From assembly GCF_020991275.1 (NCBI RefSeq), contig NZ_JAJLQY010000007.1:372001-436000 (forward strand): a stretch of DNA of 64,000 nt. Reading direction: 5' to 3'. Under the pieces are notes generated by a model, which worked only from the letters and a program-made list of their open reading frames with translations, was not told where the DNA came from and searched no databases. Positions 16,193 to 24,820 of this stretch are shown piece after piece. The stretch is from Actinocorallia sp. API 0066. GTDB lineage: Bacteria > Actinomycetota > Actinomycetes > Streptosporangiales > Streptosporangiaceae. The stretch's first letter is position 1; each line of letters opens with the position of its first letter. Position numbers and translations under genes: made by a program.

Positions 16193-17498
16193 CGCTCTCC
16201 TCTCGGTGCAGGAACCTCCCGGCGGGAGCCCCGCCGGTAGGCACGCCGCGCAGCCACGTCGTGTGGACGACGCCGCGTAGGGTCCTGCCGTGGTACGGCG
16301 TGACGGGATTGCGGTGGAAGAGCGTCCCCGCGTCCACGGTGAACTCCTCCTCGGGCGCGAACGCGACGAGATCCGCGTCCGCCCCCACGGCGATCCTTCC
16401 CTTCGCGGACAGTCCCACAAGATCGGCGGGCGCCCGGCTCATCCATTCAACGAGATTGTTGAGTGAAATGCCGCGTTTGCTGGCTTCTGTCCATATGGCG
16501 GACAGGCCGAGCTGGACCGAGGCGATCCCGCCCCACGCCGTCGCGAAGTCGCCCTCCTTGAGGTCGGGCGTACAGGGCGAGTGATCCGAGACGACGCAGG
16601 TGATGACCCCTGTCAGCAGGGCCTCCCAGAGCGCGTCCTGGTGCGCGCCCTCCCGGATCGGAGGGCAGCACTTGTACTCCGTCGCCAGGGCGGGCACGTC
16701 CTCCGCCCGCAAGGTCAGATAGTGCGGGCAGGTCTCCGCTGTGATTCTTATCCCTTCGGCCTGCGCCTGCCGGAGCAGAGGCAGGGCGTCGGCCGCCGCC
16801 AGATGCAGGATGTGGGCGCGTGCCCCCGTCCTACGGGCGGCTTCGATGACCGTCGCCACGGCCCGCGCCTCCGCCTCCGGAGGCCGCGACGCGACAAAGC
16901 CGGGGAACTCCGGCTCGGCCTCGCTGACCAGGGCCGGGTCCTCGGCGTGCACGATGAACAGGGCGTCCACCCTCCGCATCGCCGCCTCCAGGCCCGCCGG
17001 GTCCAGCGGAGGGAACTCCGGGACACCCGAGTCGATGAGGAAGCTCTTGAAGCCGAACACGCCCGCCGCGTGCAGGGCGGGGAGGCCGCCTGCGTTGCCC
17101 GGGATCGCGCCGCCCCAGAACCCGACGTCGACGTGGCACTGCCCTTCGGCCGCCTTCTTCTTGACGGCCAGGGCCGCGGCGTCCACGGTCGGCGGAAGCG
17201 AGTTCAGGGGCATGTCGACAATGGTCGTCACGCCGCCCGCCGCCGCCGCGCGGGTCGCGGTGGCGAAGCCCTCCCACTGGGTGCGGCCCGGCTCATTGAC
17301 GTGCACGTGCGTGTCCACAAGGCCGGGCAGGAGGACGAGATCGTCCGCGAGGTCCGTGACGCCCTCGGGCGCGTCGTCGTAAGGCAGGATCGCCGCCACC
17401 CGGCCGTCCGAGACGACGACGGTGGCGGGCCGCTCGCCGTCCGGGAGGTACACGCGACGGGCGCGCACCGCCCGCAGCGGCTCGGCGGGGGATGTCAC
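16182..17498 (-). CDS. Allantoinase
   Basis: Opens the hydantoin ring of allantoin to allantoate. The 438-residue amidohydrolase shows the metal motif THVHVNEPGRTQWEGF, the carboxylated-Lys region GVFGFKSFLIDSG, metal His residues in FIVHAED and HILHLAA, and the late Asp in VVSDHSPCTPDLK. It is PucH/AllB-like (allantoinase rather than hydantoinase, from EPGR..WEGF and the length). The GTG start overlaps the DUF6986 stop by 4 bp (GTGA), and the stop overlaps the allantoicase start, so the two are coupled in pathway order. Confidence 0.95.
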   Translation of the reverse strand: MTSPAEPLRAVRARRVYLPDGERPATVVVSDGRVAAILPYDDAPEGVTDLADDLVLLPGLVDTHVHVNEPGRTQWEGFATATRAAAAGGVTTIVDMPLNSLPPTVDAAALAVKKKAAEGQCHVDVGFWGGAIPGNAGGLPALHAAGVFGFKSFLIDSGVPEFPPLDPAGLEAAMRRVDALFIVHAEDPALVSEAEPEFPGFVASRPPEAEARAVATVIEAARRTGARAHILHLAAADALPLLRQAQAEGIRITAETCPHYLTLRAEDVPALATEYKCCPPIREGAHQDALWEALLTGVITCVVSDHSPCTPDLKEGDFATAWGGIASVQLGLSAIWTEASKRGISLNNLVEWMSRAPADLVGLSAKGRIAVGADADLVAFAPEEEFTVDAGTLFHRNPVTPYHGRTLRGVVHTTWLRGVPTGGAPAGRFLHREESVVH

Positions 17499-18631
17499 AG
17501 CGCCTCCAGGGTGCTCGCGGCGAAGGGCAGGTCCGTCTCGGTGAGGGCGCCGCAGTGCAGGCCGCGCCGCAGGTAGGCGGCGAGGGCGCGGGCGGTGGCG
17601 GGCTCGTCCAGGTGGGTGCTCTCGGTCCGGTTCAGATAGGCCGTCAGACGGGCGATGGCCGAGGACGCGCCCTCCCGGTAGAAGGCGAAGTTCGCGGCGA
17701 ACCGCGTGGGCAACTGCGCTGGATGCAGATCCCAGCCCTGGTAGAAGCCGCGCTCCAGGGAGCGCCGGACGAGCCGGGAGTGCAGCGCCCACGCCTCCCG
17801 GGTGCCCTCCCCGACCGGGAGGACGTTCGTCGAGCCGTCGCTCAGCCTTACGCCCGTCCCGGCGGCCGCCGCCTGCATGACGGCCTTGGCATGGTCGGCC
17901 ACGGGGTGGTCCATCGCCTGGTAGGCGGCGGCGATCCCGCAGGACGCCGAGTAGTCGTAGGTGCCGTAGTGCAGGCCGGTGCAGCGGCCGTCGGCCGCGT
18001 GGATCATCGGCGCGACGAGCGCCGTGCCGTCCGGGCCCAGGATCGACTGCGGCGTCTCGATCTGGATCTCGAACCGCAGCGCGCCCGGCGCGGGCTCCAG
18101 CGCCGCGCACACCGCCGCCATCGCCTCCACCTGCGCCACGGACGTGACCTTGGGCAGGGTGACCACAAACCCCTCGGGAACCGCGCCGAGGCCGTCCAGG
18201 ACGATCTGGAGCGTCCGCACGGCCCTGCGCCGGACGTCGGCCTCCAGGCACTTGATCCGGATGCCCGAGAACGGCGTCGGGCGGGCGGCGAGGAACCGGG
18301 CGGCGGCCCGCGCGTGCGCGTCCTCCTGGGCGTCGTCGCGGCGGCCGTAGCCGTCCTCGAAGTCCAGCCGCAGGTCCTCGATCGGCTCGGCCGCGAGCTT
18401 GGCCCTGACTGGTGCGTCGAGCTCCTCCGGGTACGGGAGGCCGTGCTCGTCCAGCGCCGCCAGGGCCGCCGCGCCCCAGACGACGGGCAGGTCGTCGGTG
18501 ACGCGGTCGGCCGGGACGTAGACGGTGTGGACGGGCTGCCGTCCGGGGCGCTCGCCCGGATAGCGCGCGGCGAGTTCGGCGTCGGCCTTGGCCAGCCGCG
18601 CGTCCAGTTCGTCGTGGATCGTGTGTGTCAT
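17495..18631 (-). CDS. DUF6986 family CitE/HpcH-like aldolase-lyase
   Basis: A 378-residue TIM-barrel protein related to the HpcH/HpaI aldolase and citrate lyase beta (CitE) group, of the type called DUF6986 in actinobacteria. DLRLDFEDGYGRRDDAQED holds the family acidic cluster, RFEIQIETPQSILG carries the metal-binding Glu, and LHYGTYDYSAS replaces the usual CitE FGxxD segment. It lies inside the purine operon with 4-bp overlaps to both the XDH large subunit and allantoinase. No characterised function is known to me. Because the pathway as seen stops at ureidoglycolate, which breaks down to glyoxylate and urea, a role in cleaving ureidoglycolate or using glyoxylate is a fair inference but unproven. 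Confidence 0.8.
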   Translation of the reverse strand: MTHTIHDELDARLAKADAELAARYPGERPGRQPVHTVYVPADRVTDDLPVVWGAAALAALDEHGLPYPEELDAPVRAKLAAEPIEDLRLDFEDGYGRRDDAQEDAHARAAARFLAARPTPFSGIRIKCLEADVRRRAVRTLQIVLDGLGAVPEGFVVTLPKVTSVAQVEAMAAVCAALEPAPGALRFEIQIETPQSILGPDGTALVAPMIHAADGRCTGLHYGTYDYSASCGIAAAYQAMDHPVADHAKAVMQAAAAGTGVRLSDGSTNVLPVGEGTREAWALHSRLVRRSLERGFYQGWDLHPAQLPTRFAANFAFYREGASSAIARLTAYLNRTESTHLDEPATARALAAYLRRGLHCGALTETDLPFAASTLEAL

Positions 18632-20886
18632 GCGGTTCCCGTGATGTGCTCAGGACGGACCGGCACCCGGGTGAGCGCCGCCCCCGTCGCCGCCCGGATG
18701 GCGGCGACCACCGCCGGGGTCGAGGAGATCGTGGGCGGCTCGCCCACCCCGCGCAGCCCGTAGGGGGCGTCGGGATCGGCCAGCTCCAGGATGTCCAGCG
18801 CCATCGGCGGCATGTCCATGATCGTGGGAAGCAGGTAGTCCGTGAACGAGGGGTTGCGCACCCGCCCGTCCACGACCTGGATCTCCTCCAGCAGCGCGAG
18901 GCCCAACCCCTGCGCGGTGCCGCCCTGGATCTGGCCTTCCACCGCGCGCGGGTTGACCGCCTTGCCGACGTCCTGGGCGGTGGCGATCTCCACGACCCGG
19001 ACCAGGCCGAGTTCCACGTCCACGTCGACGGTGGCGCGGTGCGCGGCGAACGCGTACTGGACGTGCGCGTCGCCCTGGCCCGTCACGGGGTCCAGCGGGT
19101 GGGTCGGCTTGTGCCGCCACTCGACGGTCTCCTCGACGGCCTCGCCGCCGAGCACGTCCGCGATCGACGCGACCGGCCGCCCGTCGTCGTCCACCACCTG
19201 CTCGTCTTCCAGCCGCAGCCCCGGCCTGCCGAGACGGGCCAGCAGCCTCTCCCGGACGGCCTCACAGGCCGCCTTGGTGGCGCCGCCCGTCACGTACGTC
19301 TGCCGGGACGCCGAGGACGACCCGGCCGAGCCGACGGAGGTGTCGGCGGGCGCGATCGTCACCTGCGCCACCGCCAACTCGGTGCGGGCGATCTGCGCGA
19401 GCACGGTGACGAGCCCCTGCCCTACCTCTGCCGCCGCTGTGTGCACGAGCACGGCCGGACGTCCGCCTACCAGCTCCAGCCTTACGCGCGCGGTGGAGTA
19501 GTCGTCGAAGCCCTCGGAGAACCCGACGTTCTTGATGCCGATCCCGTAGCCGACCCCGCGCACGACGCCCTCGCCGCGCGTGGTGTTGGCCGTCCCGCCG
19601 GGCAGGAGGTCGGCAGGCCCCGGCGCCGGACGCCGCTGGACGAGCCGTAGCAACTGCTCCACGGGTGCCGCGCCCTCCACGACCTGCCCTGTGGGCATCA
19701 GATCGCCGACCTTCAACGCGTTGCGGACACGGACCTCCACCGGGTCCAGCCCGACGGCCTCCGCGAGCCTGTCCATCTGCGACTCGTAGGCGAAGCACGC
19801 CTGTACCGCCCCGAACCCGCGCATGGCGCCGCACGGAGGGTTGTTGGAGTAGACGACCTCCGCGTCCATCGTCACGTTGGGCACGTCGTAGGGGCCGATG
19901 CCCAGGGTGGCCGCGTTGGCGGCGACGGCGGGAGACGACGAGGCGTAGGCGCCGCCGTCGAGCAGGATGCGCGCCTTCACGTAGACGAGGCGGCCGTCCT
20001 CGTCCGCGCCGTGCTCGTACCAGAGCCGGGCCGGATGCCTGTGCACGTGCCCGAAGAACGACTCCTCGCGGCCGTAGACCATCTTCACCGGACGGCCCGT
20101 GCGCAGCGCCAGGAGGCACGCGTGGATCTGCATGGAGAGGTCCTCGCGCCCGCCGAACGCGCCGCCGACCCCGGCCAGCGTGAACCGCACCTTCTCGGGC
20201 GGCAGGCCGAGGCTCTCGGCCACCTGGTCGCGGTCCACGTGCAGCCACTGCGTCGCGACGTACAGGTCGACGCCGCCGTCGTCGGCGGGCACCGCGAGCC
20301 CCGACTCGGGCCCCAGGAACGCCTGGTCCTGCATCCCCACGTCGTACACGCCGGAGACGACGACGGGCGCGGAGACGTCCGGCGCGCCACGGCGGATCGG
20401 GACGTGCCGCAGGAGGTTGGGCCGCTCCGCGTGCACCCGAGGAGAGTCCGCCAGGACGGCAGCCTCAGGGTCGGTGACGGGATCCAGCACCTCGTAGACG
20501 ACCTCGATCGCCTCCGCCGCGCGCGCCGCCGTCTCAGGATGGTCGGCCGCCACGATCGCGATGGCCTCGCCCTGATAGCGGACCTCGTCGAAGGCGAGCA
20601 CAGGCTGATCCGCGTGCTCCAGGCCGTAACGCTTGCGGCCAGGCACGTCCTCGTGGGTGAGCACCGCCCTTACCCCGGCGATGGCGAGCGCGGGGCCGAG
20701 GTTCACCGAGACGATCCGGGCCCGTGGATGCGGGCTGCGCAGCGTCGCGCCCCAGACCATCTGCTCGGCCCACAGGTCGGACGAGAACGCGAACTCGCCC
20801 GTCACCTTCAGCCGCCCGTCCGGCCGCTGCGGACTCGCGCCCACCCCCGCGCCGACCCCGGCCGCCAACCCCAGATGCGCCTTCAC
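18628..20886 (-). CDS. Xanthine dehydrogenase molybdopterin-binding subunit
   Basis: Catalytic subunit that hydroxylates hypoxanthine and xanthine to urate at the molybdenum centre. The 752-residue length fits the large subunit of three-subunit (PucCDE/XdhABC) enzymes. Seen are the N-terminal RPDGRLKVTGEFAFSSDLW, the QDQAFLGPESGLA segment, GVGGAFGGREDLSMQIHACL, GAMRGFGAVQACFAYESQMD and GVGEPPTISS near the end, all molybdopterin contacts of the family. The GTG at 20886 is chosen because AAGGAGG lies 6 nt upstream; a GTG 15 bp earlier has none. It is separated from its FAD and 2Fe-2S partners by the amidohydrolase gene. Confidence 0.93.
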   Translation of the reverse strand: MKAHLGLAAGVGAGVGASPQRPDGRLKVTGEFAFSSDLWAEQMVWGATLRSPHPRARIVSVNLGPALAIAGVRAVLTHEDVPGRKRYGLEHADQPVLAFDEVRYQGEAIAIVAADHPETAARAAEAIEVVYEVLDPVTDPEAAVLADSPRVHAERPNLLRHVPIRRGAPDVSAPVVVSGVYDVGMQDQAFLGPESGLAVPADDGGVDLYVATQWLHVDRDQVAESLGLPPEKVRFTLAGVGGAFGGREDLSMQIHACLLALRTGRPVKMVYGREESFFGHVHRHPARLWYEHGADEDGRLVYVKARILLDGGAYASSSPAVAANAATLGIGPYDVPNVTMDAEVVYSNNPPCGAMRGFGAVQACFAYESQMDRLAEAVGLDPVEVRVRNALKVGDLMPTGQVVEGAAPVEQLLRLVQRRPAPGPADLLPGGTANTTRGEGVVRGVGYGIGIKNVGFSEGFDDYSTARVRLELVGGRPAVLVHTAAAEVGQGLVTVLAQIARTELAVAQVTIAPADTSVGSAGSSSASRQTYVTGGATKAACEAVRERLLARLGRPGLRLEDEQVVDDDGRPVASIADVLGGEAVEETVEWRHKPTHPLDPVTGQGDAHVQYAFAAHRATVDVDVELGLVRVVEIATAQDVGKAVNPRAVEGQIQGGTAQGLGLALLEEIQVVDGRVRNPSFTDYLLPTIMDMPPMALDILELADPDAPYGLRGVGEPPTISSTPAVVAAIRAATGAALTRVPVRPEHITGTA

Positions 20887-21013
20887 CCCTGCCTCCTTCA
20901 CATCCCGCCCCGCACGTCGTCGGCTTGCGCCGGCCCGGGTTCACGACCCGGACCGCCGCGACGGGCTCCGCGCGGCCCGGAGGATTCCCGGCGGCCCGGC
21001 ACGGTCGACGGCG

Positions 21014-22363
21014 TCATGGTGCGCCGCCGTTCAGGCGGGCGGACTCGCGGGTGAGGGCGCGGGCCAGAGCCGCCTCGTCGGCGCCGCAGAGGGCGCCGTC
21101 GCGGACCACGGGTGTGCCGCCGACCAGGAGGGCCGCCAGGGGCGGCTCGGCGCCCAGCACGAGGGCGGCGACCGGGTCGGCGATGCCCGCGTGGGCGAGG
21201 GTGTCCAGGCGCCAGAGGGCGACGTCGCCGAGCTTGCCGGGCTCCAGGGAGCCGATCTCGGCCTCCCGGCCCAGGCAGCGGGCGCCGCCCATCGTGCCGA
21301 GGCGGAGCGCCTCGCGGGCCGTCAGAGCGGCCGGGCCGCCTTCCAGACGCGCGTAGTAGAGCGCCTGACGCAGCTCGGGAGCAAGGCGGCCCGCCTCCTG
21401 CGAGGCCGCGCCGTCGACGCCGACGCCGACCGGGGCGCCCGCGTCCAGCAGCGCCCGGACGGGCGCGATGCCCGCGCCGAGCCTCCCGTTGGAGCTCGGG
21501 CAGTGCGCGACGCCGGTGCCGGTCTCGCCCAGCGTCGCGACGGACTTGGCGTCCAGGTGGACGGTGTGCGCGAGCCACACGTCGGGCCCGGTCCAGCCGA
21601 GCCGCTCGGCGTACTCCACCGGCGTGCAGCCGAACCGCTCCCGGCAGAACGCCTCCTCCTCGACCGTCTCGGCGAGGTGCGTGTGCAGCCGCACCCCCTT
21701 GGCGCGGGCGAGGACGGCGGCCTCCCGCATGAGGTCCTCGGTGACGGAGAAGGGCGAACAGGGCGCTACGGCGACCCGGAGCAGGGACGCCGGGGACGGA
21801 TCGTGGTAGGCGTCGATCGCGTCGGCCGTGGCGGCGAGGGCCGCTTCGGTCGTCTCCACGACGTTGTCAGGCGGAAGCCCGCCCTGGGAGACGCCGAGGT
21901 CCATCGAACCGCGACAAGGGTGGAAGCGGAGGCCGATCCGCCGGGCCGCCTCCACCTGCGCGGCGAACACGTCGCCGCCGTCGCGCGGGTAGACGTAGTG
22001 GTGGTCGGTGCTCGTGGTGCAGCCGGACAGGGCGAGTGTCGCGAGGCCAGCGGCCGAGGCGGCGTGCACCACCTCCGCGTCCAGCCTTCCCCACGTCGGG
22101 TAGAGGGCCTTCAGCCAGTCGAAGAGGATCGCGTCCTGGGCGAGCCCGCGCGTCGCCCACTGGTACAGGTGGTGGTGGGTGTTCACGAGGCCCGGCGTGG
22201 CGAGGCAGCCCCGCCCGTCCAGCACAAGGCCGGGCCTCCTGGGCGACGGCCCCGCTCCCACCGACGTGATGACGCCGTCCTCGATGAGGACGTGCCCGTT
22301 CGTGTACTCGGTGCCGGAGGGATCGACGGTTGCTATCGCCGCGCCTTCGATGAGGACGTTCAC
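21014..22363 (-). CDS. 8-oxoguanine deaminase-like amidohydrolase
   Basis: A 449-residue metal-dependent deaminase of the AtzA/TrzN/GuaD superfamily. The N-terminal metal motif LVNTHHHLYQWATRGL, with its HHHLYQ form, is that of 8-oxoguanine and isocytosine deaminases rather than classical guanine deaminase (DTHIHYPQ). Later come VRLHTHLAETVEEEAF, VWLAHTVHLD, GVAHCPSSNGRLGAG and GVGVDGAASQEAG with the catalytic Asp. The expected reaction is deamination of an oxidised or normal guanine to urate or xanthine, which feeds straight into the pathway. The GTG start has GGGAGGAG upstream and overlaps the 2Fe-2S gene stop (GTGA). Confidence 0.85.
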   Translation of the reverse strand: MNVLIEGAAIATVDPSGTEYTNGHVLIEDGVITSVGAGPSPRRPGLVLDGRGCLATPGLVNTHHHLYQWATRGLAQDAILFDWLKALYPTWGRLDAEVVHAASAAGLATLALSGCTTSTDHHYVYPRDGGDVFAAQVEAARRIGLRFHPCRGSMDLGVSQGGLPPDNVVETTEAALAATADAIDAYHDPSPASLLRVAVAPCSPFSVTEDLMREAAVLARAKGVRLHTHLAETVEEEAFCRERFGCTPVEYAERLGWTGPDVWLAHTVHLDAKSVATLGETGTGVAHCPSSNGRLGAGIAPVRALLDAGAPVGVGVDGAASQEAGRLAPELRQALYYARLEGGPAALTAREALRLGTMGGARCLGREAEIGSLEPGKLGDVALWRLDTLAHAGIADPVAALVLGAEPPLAALLVGGTPVVRDGALCGADEAALARALTRESARLNGGAP

Positions 22364-22836
22364 GGCGTCTCCTCCCGCGCCCGCGCGGCGGCGAGCCGTA
22401 CCGCGTCGAGGATCTTCTCGTAGCCCGTGCAGCGGCACAGGTTGCCCGCCAGGGCCTCGCGGATCTCCGGGTCGCTCGGGGCCGCCTCCCGCTCCAGCAG
22501 GTCGTGCACGGCCACCACGAGGCCCGGCGTGCAGAACCCGCACTGCACCGCCCCCGCGTCCAGGAAGGCCCGCTGGACGGGGTGCAGCTCCTCGCCGTCC
22601 GCCAGGCCCTCCACGGTGACGACGTCGCGCCCCGCCGCCTGCCCGGCCGCGACGAGGCACGCGCACACCGCGACCCCGTCCAGGTAGACCGTGCAGGAGC
22701 CGCACTCGCCCTGCTCGCAGGCGTTCTTGCTGCCGGGCAGCCCCATCCGCTCGCGCAGCACGTACAGGAGGCTCTCGCCCTCCCACACGTCGTCGGCGCT
22801 GCGCTCGACTCCGTTGACCGTGCAGATCACGCGCAT
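22360..22836 (-). CDS. Xanthine dehydrogenase 2Fe-2S subunit
   Basis: Small electron-transfer subunit with two [2Fe-2S] clusters. The 158-residue protein has the plant-ferredoxin-type set Cys40, Cys45, Cys48 and Cys60 (CEQGECGSC...CAC) and the second cluster motif QCGFCTPG...NLCRCTGY. It passes electrons from the molybdenum subunit to FAD. ATG has GGAG upstream and overlaps the FAD subunit stop by 10 bp. Length and motif order match PucE/XdhC-type small subunits. Confidence 0.95.
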   Translation of the reverse strand: MRVICTVNGVERSADDVWEGESLLYVLRERMGLPGSKNACEQGECGSCTVYLDGVAVCACLVAAGQAAGRDVVTVEGLADGEELHPVQRAFLDAGAVQCGFCTPGLVVAVHDLLEREAAPSDPEIREALAGNLCRCTGYEKILDAVRLAAARAREETP

Positions 22837-23675
22837 AGCTCGCTCCAGGCCCAGGTGAGGGTGCGTCGCGCCAGGACGCCCAAGGTACGCCGCCGGTAGG
22901 CGGCGGTGCCGCGCACGTCGTCGATAGGGGAGGCGGCCGCCGCGACCAGCTCTCCGAACCGCTCGGCGACGGCCGGATCGAGCCGCCCCCGCGACGCCCA
23001 GGGCAGCTCCGCCGCCGCGAACGCCTCCGCCTCCGGGGCGCGCAGCGGGGTGGGCCCGGCAGAGCCGATCCCCGTACCTACGGAGCCCTCCGGCCGCAGT
23101 TCGAGCGCGAAGGAGGCCACCGCGATCACCATCGCGTTCCGGGTGCCGATCTTGGCGAACTGCTGCGGGCCCGGCGCGGGCGGCACCAGGACGGCGGCGA
23201 TGAGTTCGTCGTCGCTCAGGACGCTCTGCTTCGGCCCGGTGAAGAACTCGGCCACAGGGACGCGGCGCACGCCCCGCGTCGAGGCGAGCTCCACCAGGGC
23301 GCCCGTGGCGAGGAGCGGAGGGTGGCCGTCGCCTGCGGGGGAGGCCGAGCCGAGGTTGCCGCCCAGCGTGCCCCGGTTGCGGATCTGCGGCGAGCCGACC
23401 GTCCGCGCGGCGCGGGCCAGGCCGGGCAGCCGCCCGCCCAGCTCGGCCATGATCCGGGCGTAGCTGACGCCCGCGCCGATCCGCAGGAGCCCGTCCTCCT
23501 CGCGCCACGCCCGCAGCTCGGGCACGCGGGTGAGGTCGAGGAGCGCGGCGGGCGCCCGGCGCCGGAAGTTCAGCTCGACCATGACGTCGGTGCCCCCGGC
23601 CAGGGGCACCGCGTCCGGCCGGGCGGCCTTGGCGGCGAGGGCGTCCGCCCACGTCGGCGGGCTCAGGAACTCCAC
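22827..23675 (-). CDS. Xanthine dehydrogenase FAD-binding subunit
   Basis: A 282-residue FAD-binding subunit of the CoxM/PucC family that accepts electrons from the 2Fe-2S subunit and reduces NAD+. Visible are the FAD pyrophosphate motif VPLAGGTDVMVEL near the N-terminus, IRNRGTLGGNLGSASPAGD with the second flavin loop, and VPVAEFFTGPKQS. Its ATG lies within the end of the uricase gene (13-bp overlap), and its end overlaps the 2Fe-2S gene. Confidence 0.93.
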   Translation of the reverse strand: MEFLSPPTWADALAAKAARPDAVPLAGGTDVMVELNFRRRAPAALLDLTRVPELRAWREEDGLLRIGAGVSYARIMAELGGRLPGLARAARTVGSPQIRNRGTLGGNLGSASPAGDGHPPLLATGALVELASTRGVRRVPVAEFFTGPKQSVLSDDELIAAVLVPPAPGPQQFAKIGTRNAMVIAVASFALELRPEGSVGTGIGSAGPTPLRAPEAEAFAAAELPWASRGRLDPAVAERFGELVAAAASPIDDVRGTAAYRRRTLGVLARRTLTWAWSELCA

Positions 23676-24523
23676 GCCCAGCCCTCCGCAGGCGCGTCGT
23701 CGCGGAGCACGGTGCCCTCGATCAGCCCGTACGGGCGGTCCGCCGCGAAGTACACCTCGTCGGGGTTGTCCATCCCGAACGGGGTGAGATCAACGAGGAA
23801 GTGGTGTTTGTTCGGCAGCGCGAGCCGCACCTCGGCCACCTCGGGCACCTTCTCCAGCACCCGCGCGCCCATCGCGTAGAGCGTCTGCTGGAGGGACAGG
23901 CTGTAGGTCTCCACGAACGCCGAGATCAGCGACTCGCGGATGGCCGCGTAGGCGGGGCCCCAGTCCACGTCGAGCGTGCCGAAGCGCCACCGGGCGGCGA
24001 CGTCGGTGGCGAGGATCCTCTCGGACGTCTCCCGCAGCGTGGTGAAGCGGTCGCGGGGGAAGCCGTGGAACTCCGAGTCCGTGGTGTTCATCAGGGTGAG
24101 GCCGCGCAGGCCGCCCGTGATCCACGCCCCGTCCTCCGTGACGGTGGCTACGGCCGTCCGCACCTCGCCGCTGGTCTTGGCGAACGAGTGGTCGCCCACG
24201 CGGTCCCAGGAGTAGGCGTCGATCGTCACGCGGGCCCGGTGGATCTGCTCGTTCTCGCCCACGAAGTGGCTGGCGAGCGCGATGCCGAACGTCTCGATCG
24301 CGCCGATGCCGAACTCGCGGGCGAACGCGTAGACGGTGTTCTTCTGCGAGTCCGTGGGCAGCACCCCGGAGTTGTCGCCCGTCAGGTGCGTGGCCGCCAG
24401 GTCGCCCGAAAGGCGGGTGCTCACGTTGAGGTCGGTGAGCACGTGCCGCGCGGAATCCCGCTCGACCCGCACAAGCCGGCACTCGGCCTTGCCGTAACCG
24501 TTGGAACCCAGAGTGAACTTCAT
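23663..24523 (-). CDS. Urate oxidase (cofactor-free uricase)
   Basis: Oxidises urate with O2 to 5-hydroxyisourate and H2O2. The 286-residue T-fold protein has the family segments NGYGKAECRLVRV (catalytic Lys), TDSQKNTVYAFARE (catalytic Thr), GLTLMNTTDSEFHGF, SLQQTLYAMG and NKHHFLVDLTPFG. It is the normal length for a uricase. It starts with ATG immediately after uraH (gap of zero bases) and overlaps the FAD subunit gene, so the urate-forming and urate-using enzymes are made together. Confidence 0.97.
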   Translation of the reverse strand: MKFTLGSNGYGKAECRLVRVERDSARHVLTDLNVSTRLSGDLAATHLTGDNSGVLPTDSQKNTVYAFAREFGIGAIETFGIALASHFVGENEQIHRARVTIDAYSWDRVGDHSFAKTSGEVRTAVATVTEDGAWITGGLRGLTLMNTTDSEFHGFPRDRFTTLRETSERILATDVAARWRFGTLDVDWGPAYAAIRESLISAFVETYSLSLQQTLYAMGARVLEKVPEVAEVRLALPNKHHFLVDLTPFGMDNPDEVYFAADRPYGLIEGTVLRDDAPAEGWAWSS

Positions 24524-24820
24524 TCAGGAACCCCTGTACGTGGTGTAGCCGTAGGTGCTGAGGAGCAGGGGGATGTGCAGGTGGTTCTCGCCGTCGGCGT
24601 CGAAGACGACGGTGACCTCGGGGAAGAACGACCGGGGGACCTCGAAGACGAGGCGGTGCCGGCCCTCGTCGGCGTGCCAGCCCTTGATCCGGCCGTCGGC
24701 GTCCGTCACCCCCTCGGCGACGCGGGCCCAGCCGTCGGGGCCGAGGCGGTCGAGCGCCACCGGGACGCCCTGCGCGGGACGTCCCAGCGTGGTGTCCAGG
24801 ACGTGTGTCGAAAGGCTCAT
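24524..24820 (-). CDS. uraH: 5-hydroxyisourate hydrolase (transthyretin-like)
   Basis: Hydrolyses 5-hydroxyisourate, the uricase product, to OHCU. The 98-residue protein has the diagnostic catalytic His in MSLSTHVLD, the Arg-containing GRHRLVFEV strand, HLHIPLLLS and the C-terminal YRGS signature, written here as YTTYRGS. The ATG overlaps the uraD stop in ATGA. Its stop lies directly against the uricase start. Confidence 0.97.
   Translation of the reverse strand: MSLSTHVLDTTLGRPAQGVPVALDRLGPDGWARVAEGVTDADGRIKGWHADEGRHRLVFEVPRSFFPEVTVVFDADGENHLHIPLLLSTYGYTTYRGS

Noticed and set aside
16420-18251. Very long minus-strand frame extending allantoinase upstream to 689 residues
   Set aside because: The extra part is a shadow of the DUF6986 gene; the GTG at 17498 starts the allantoinase family pattern and overlaps the upstream stop in GTGA.
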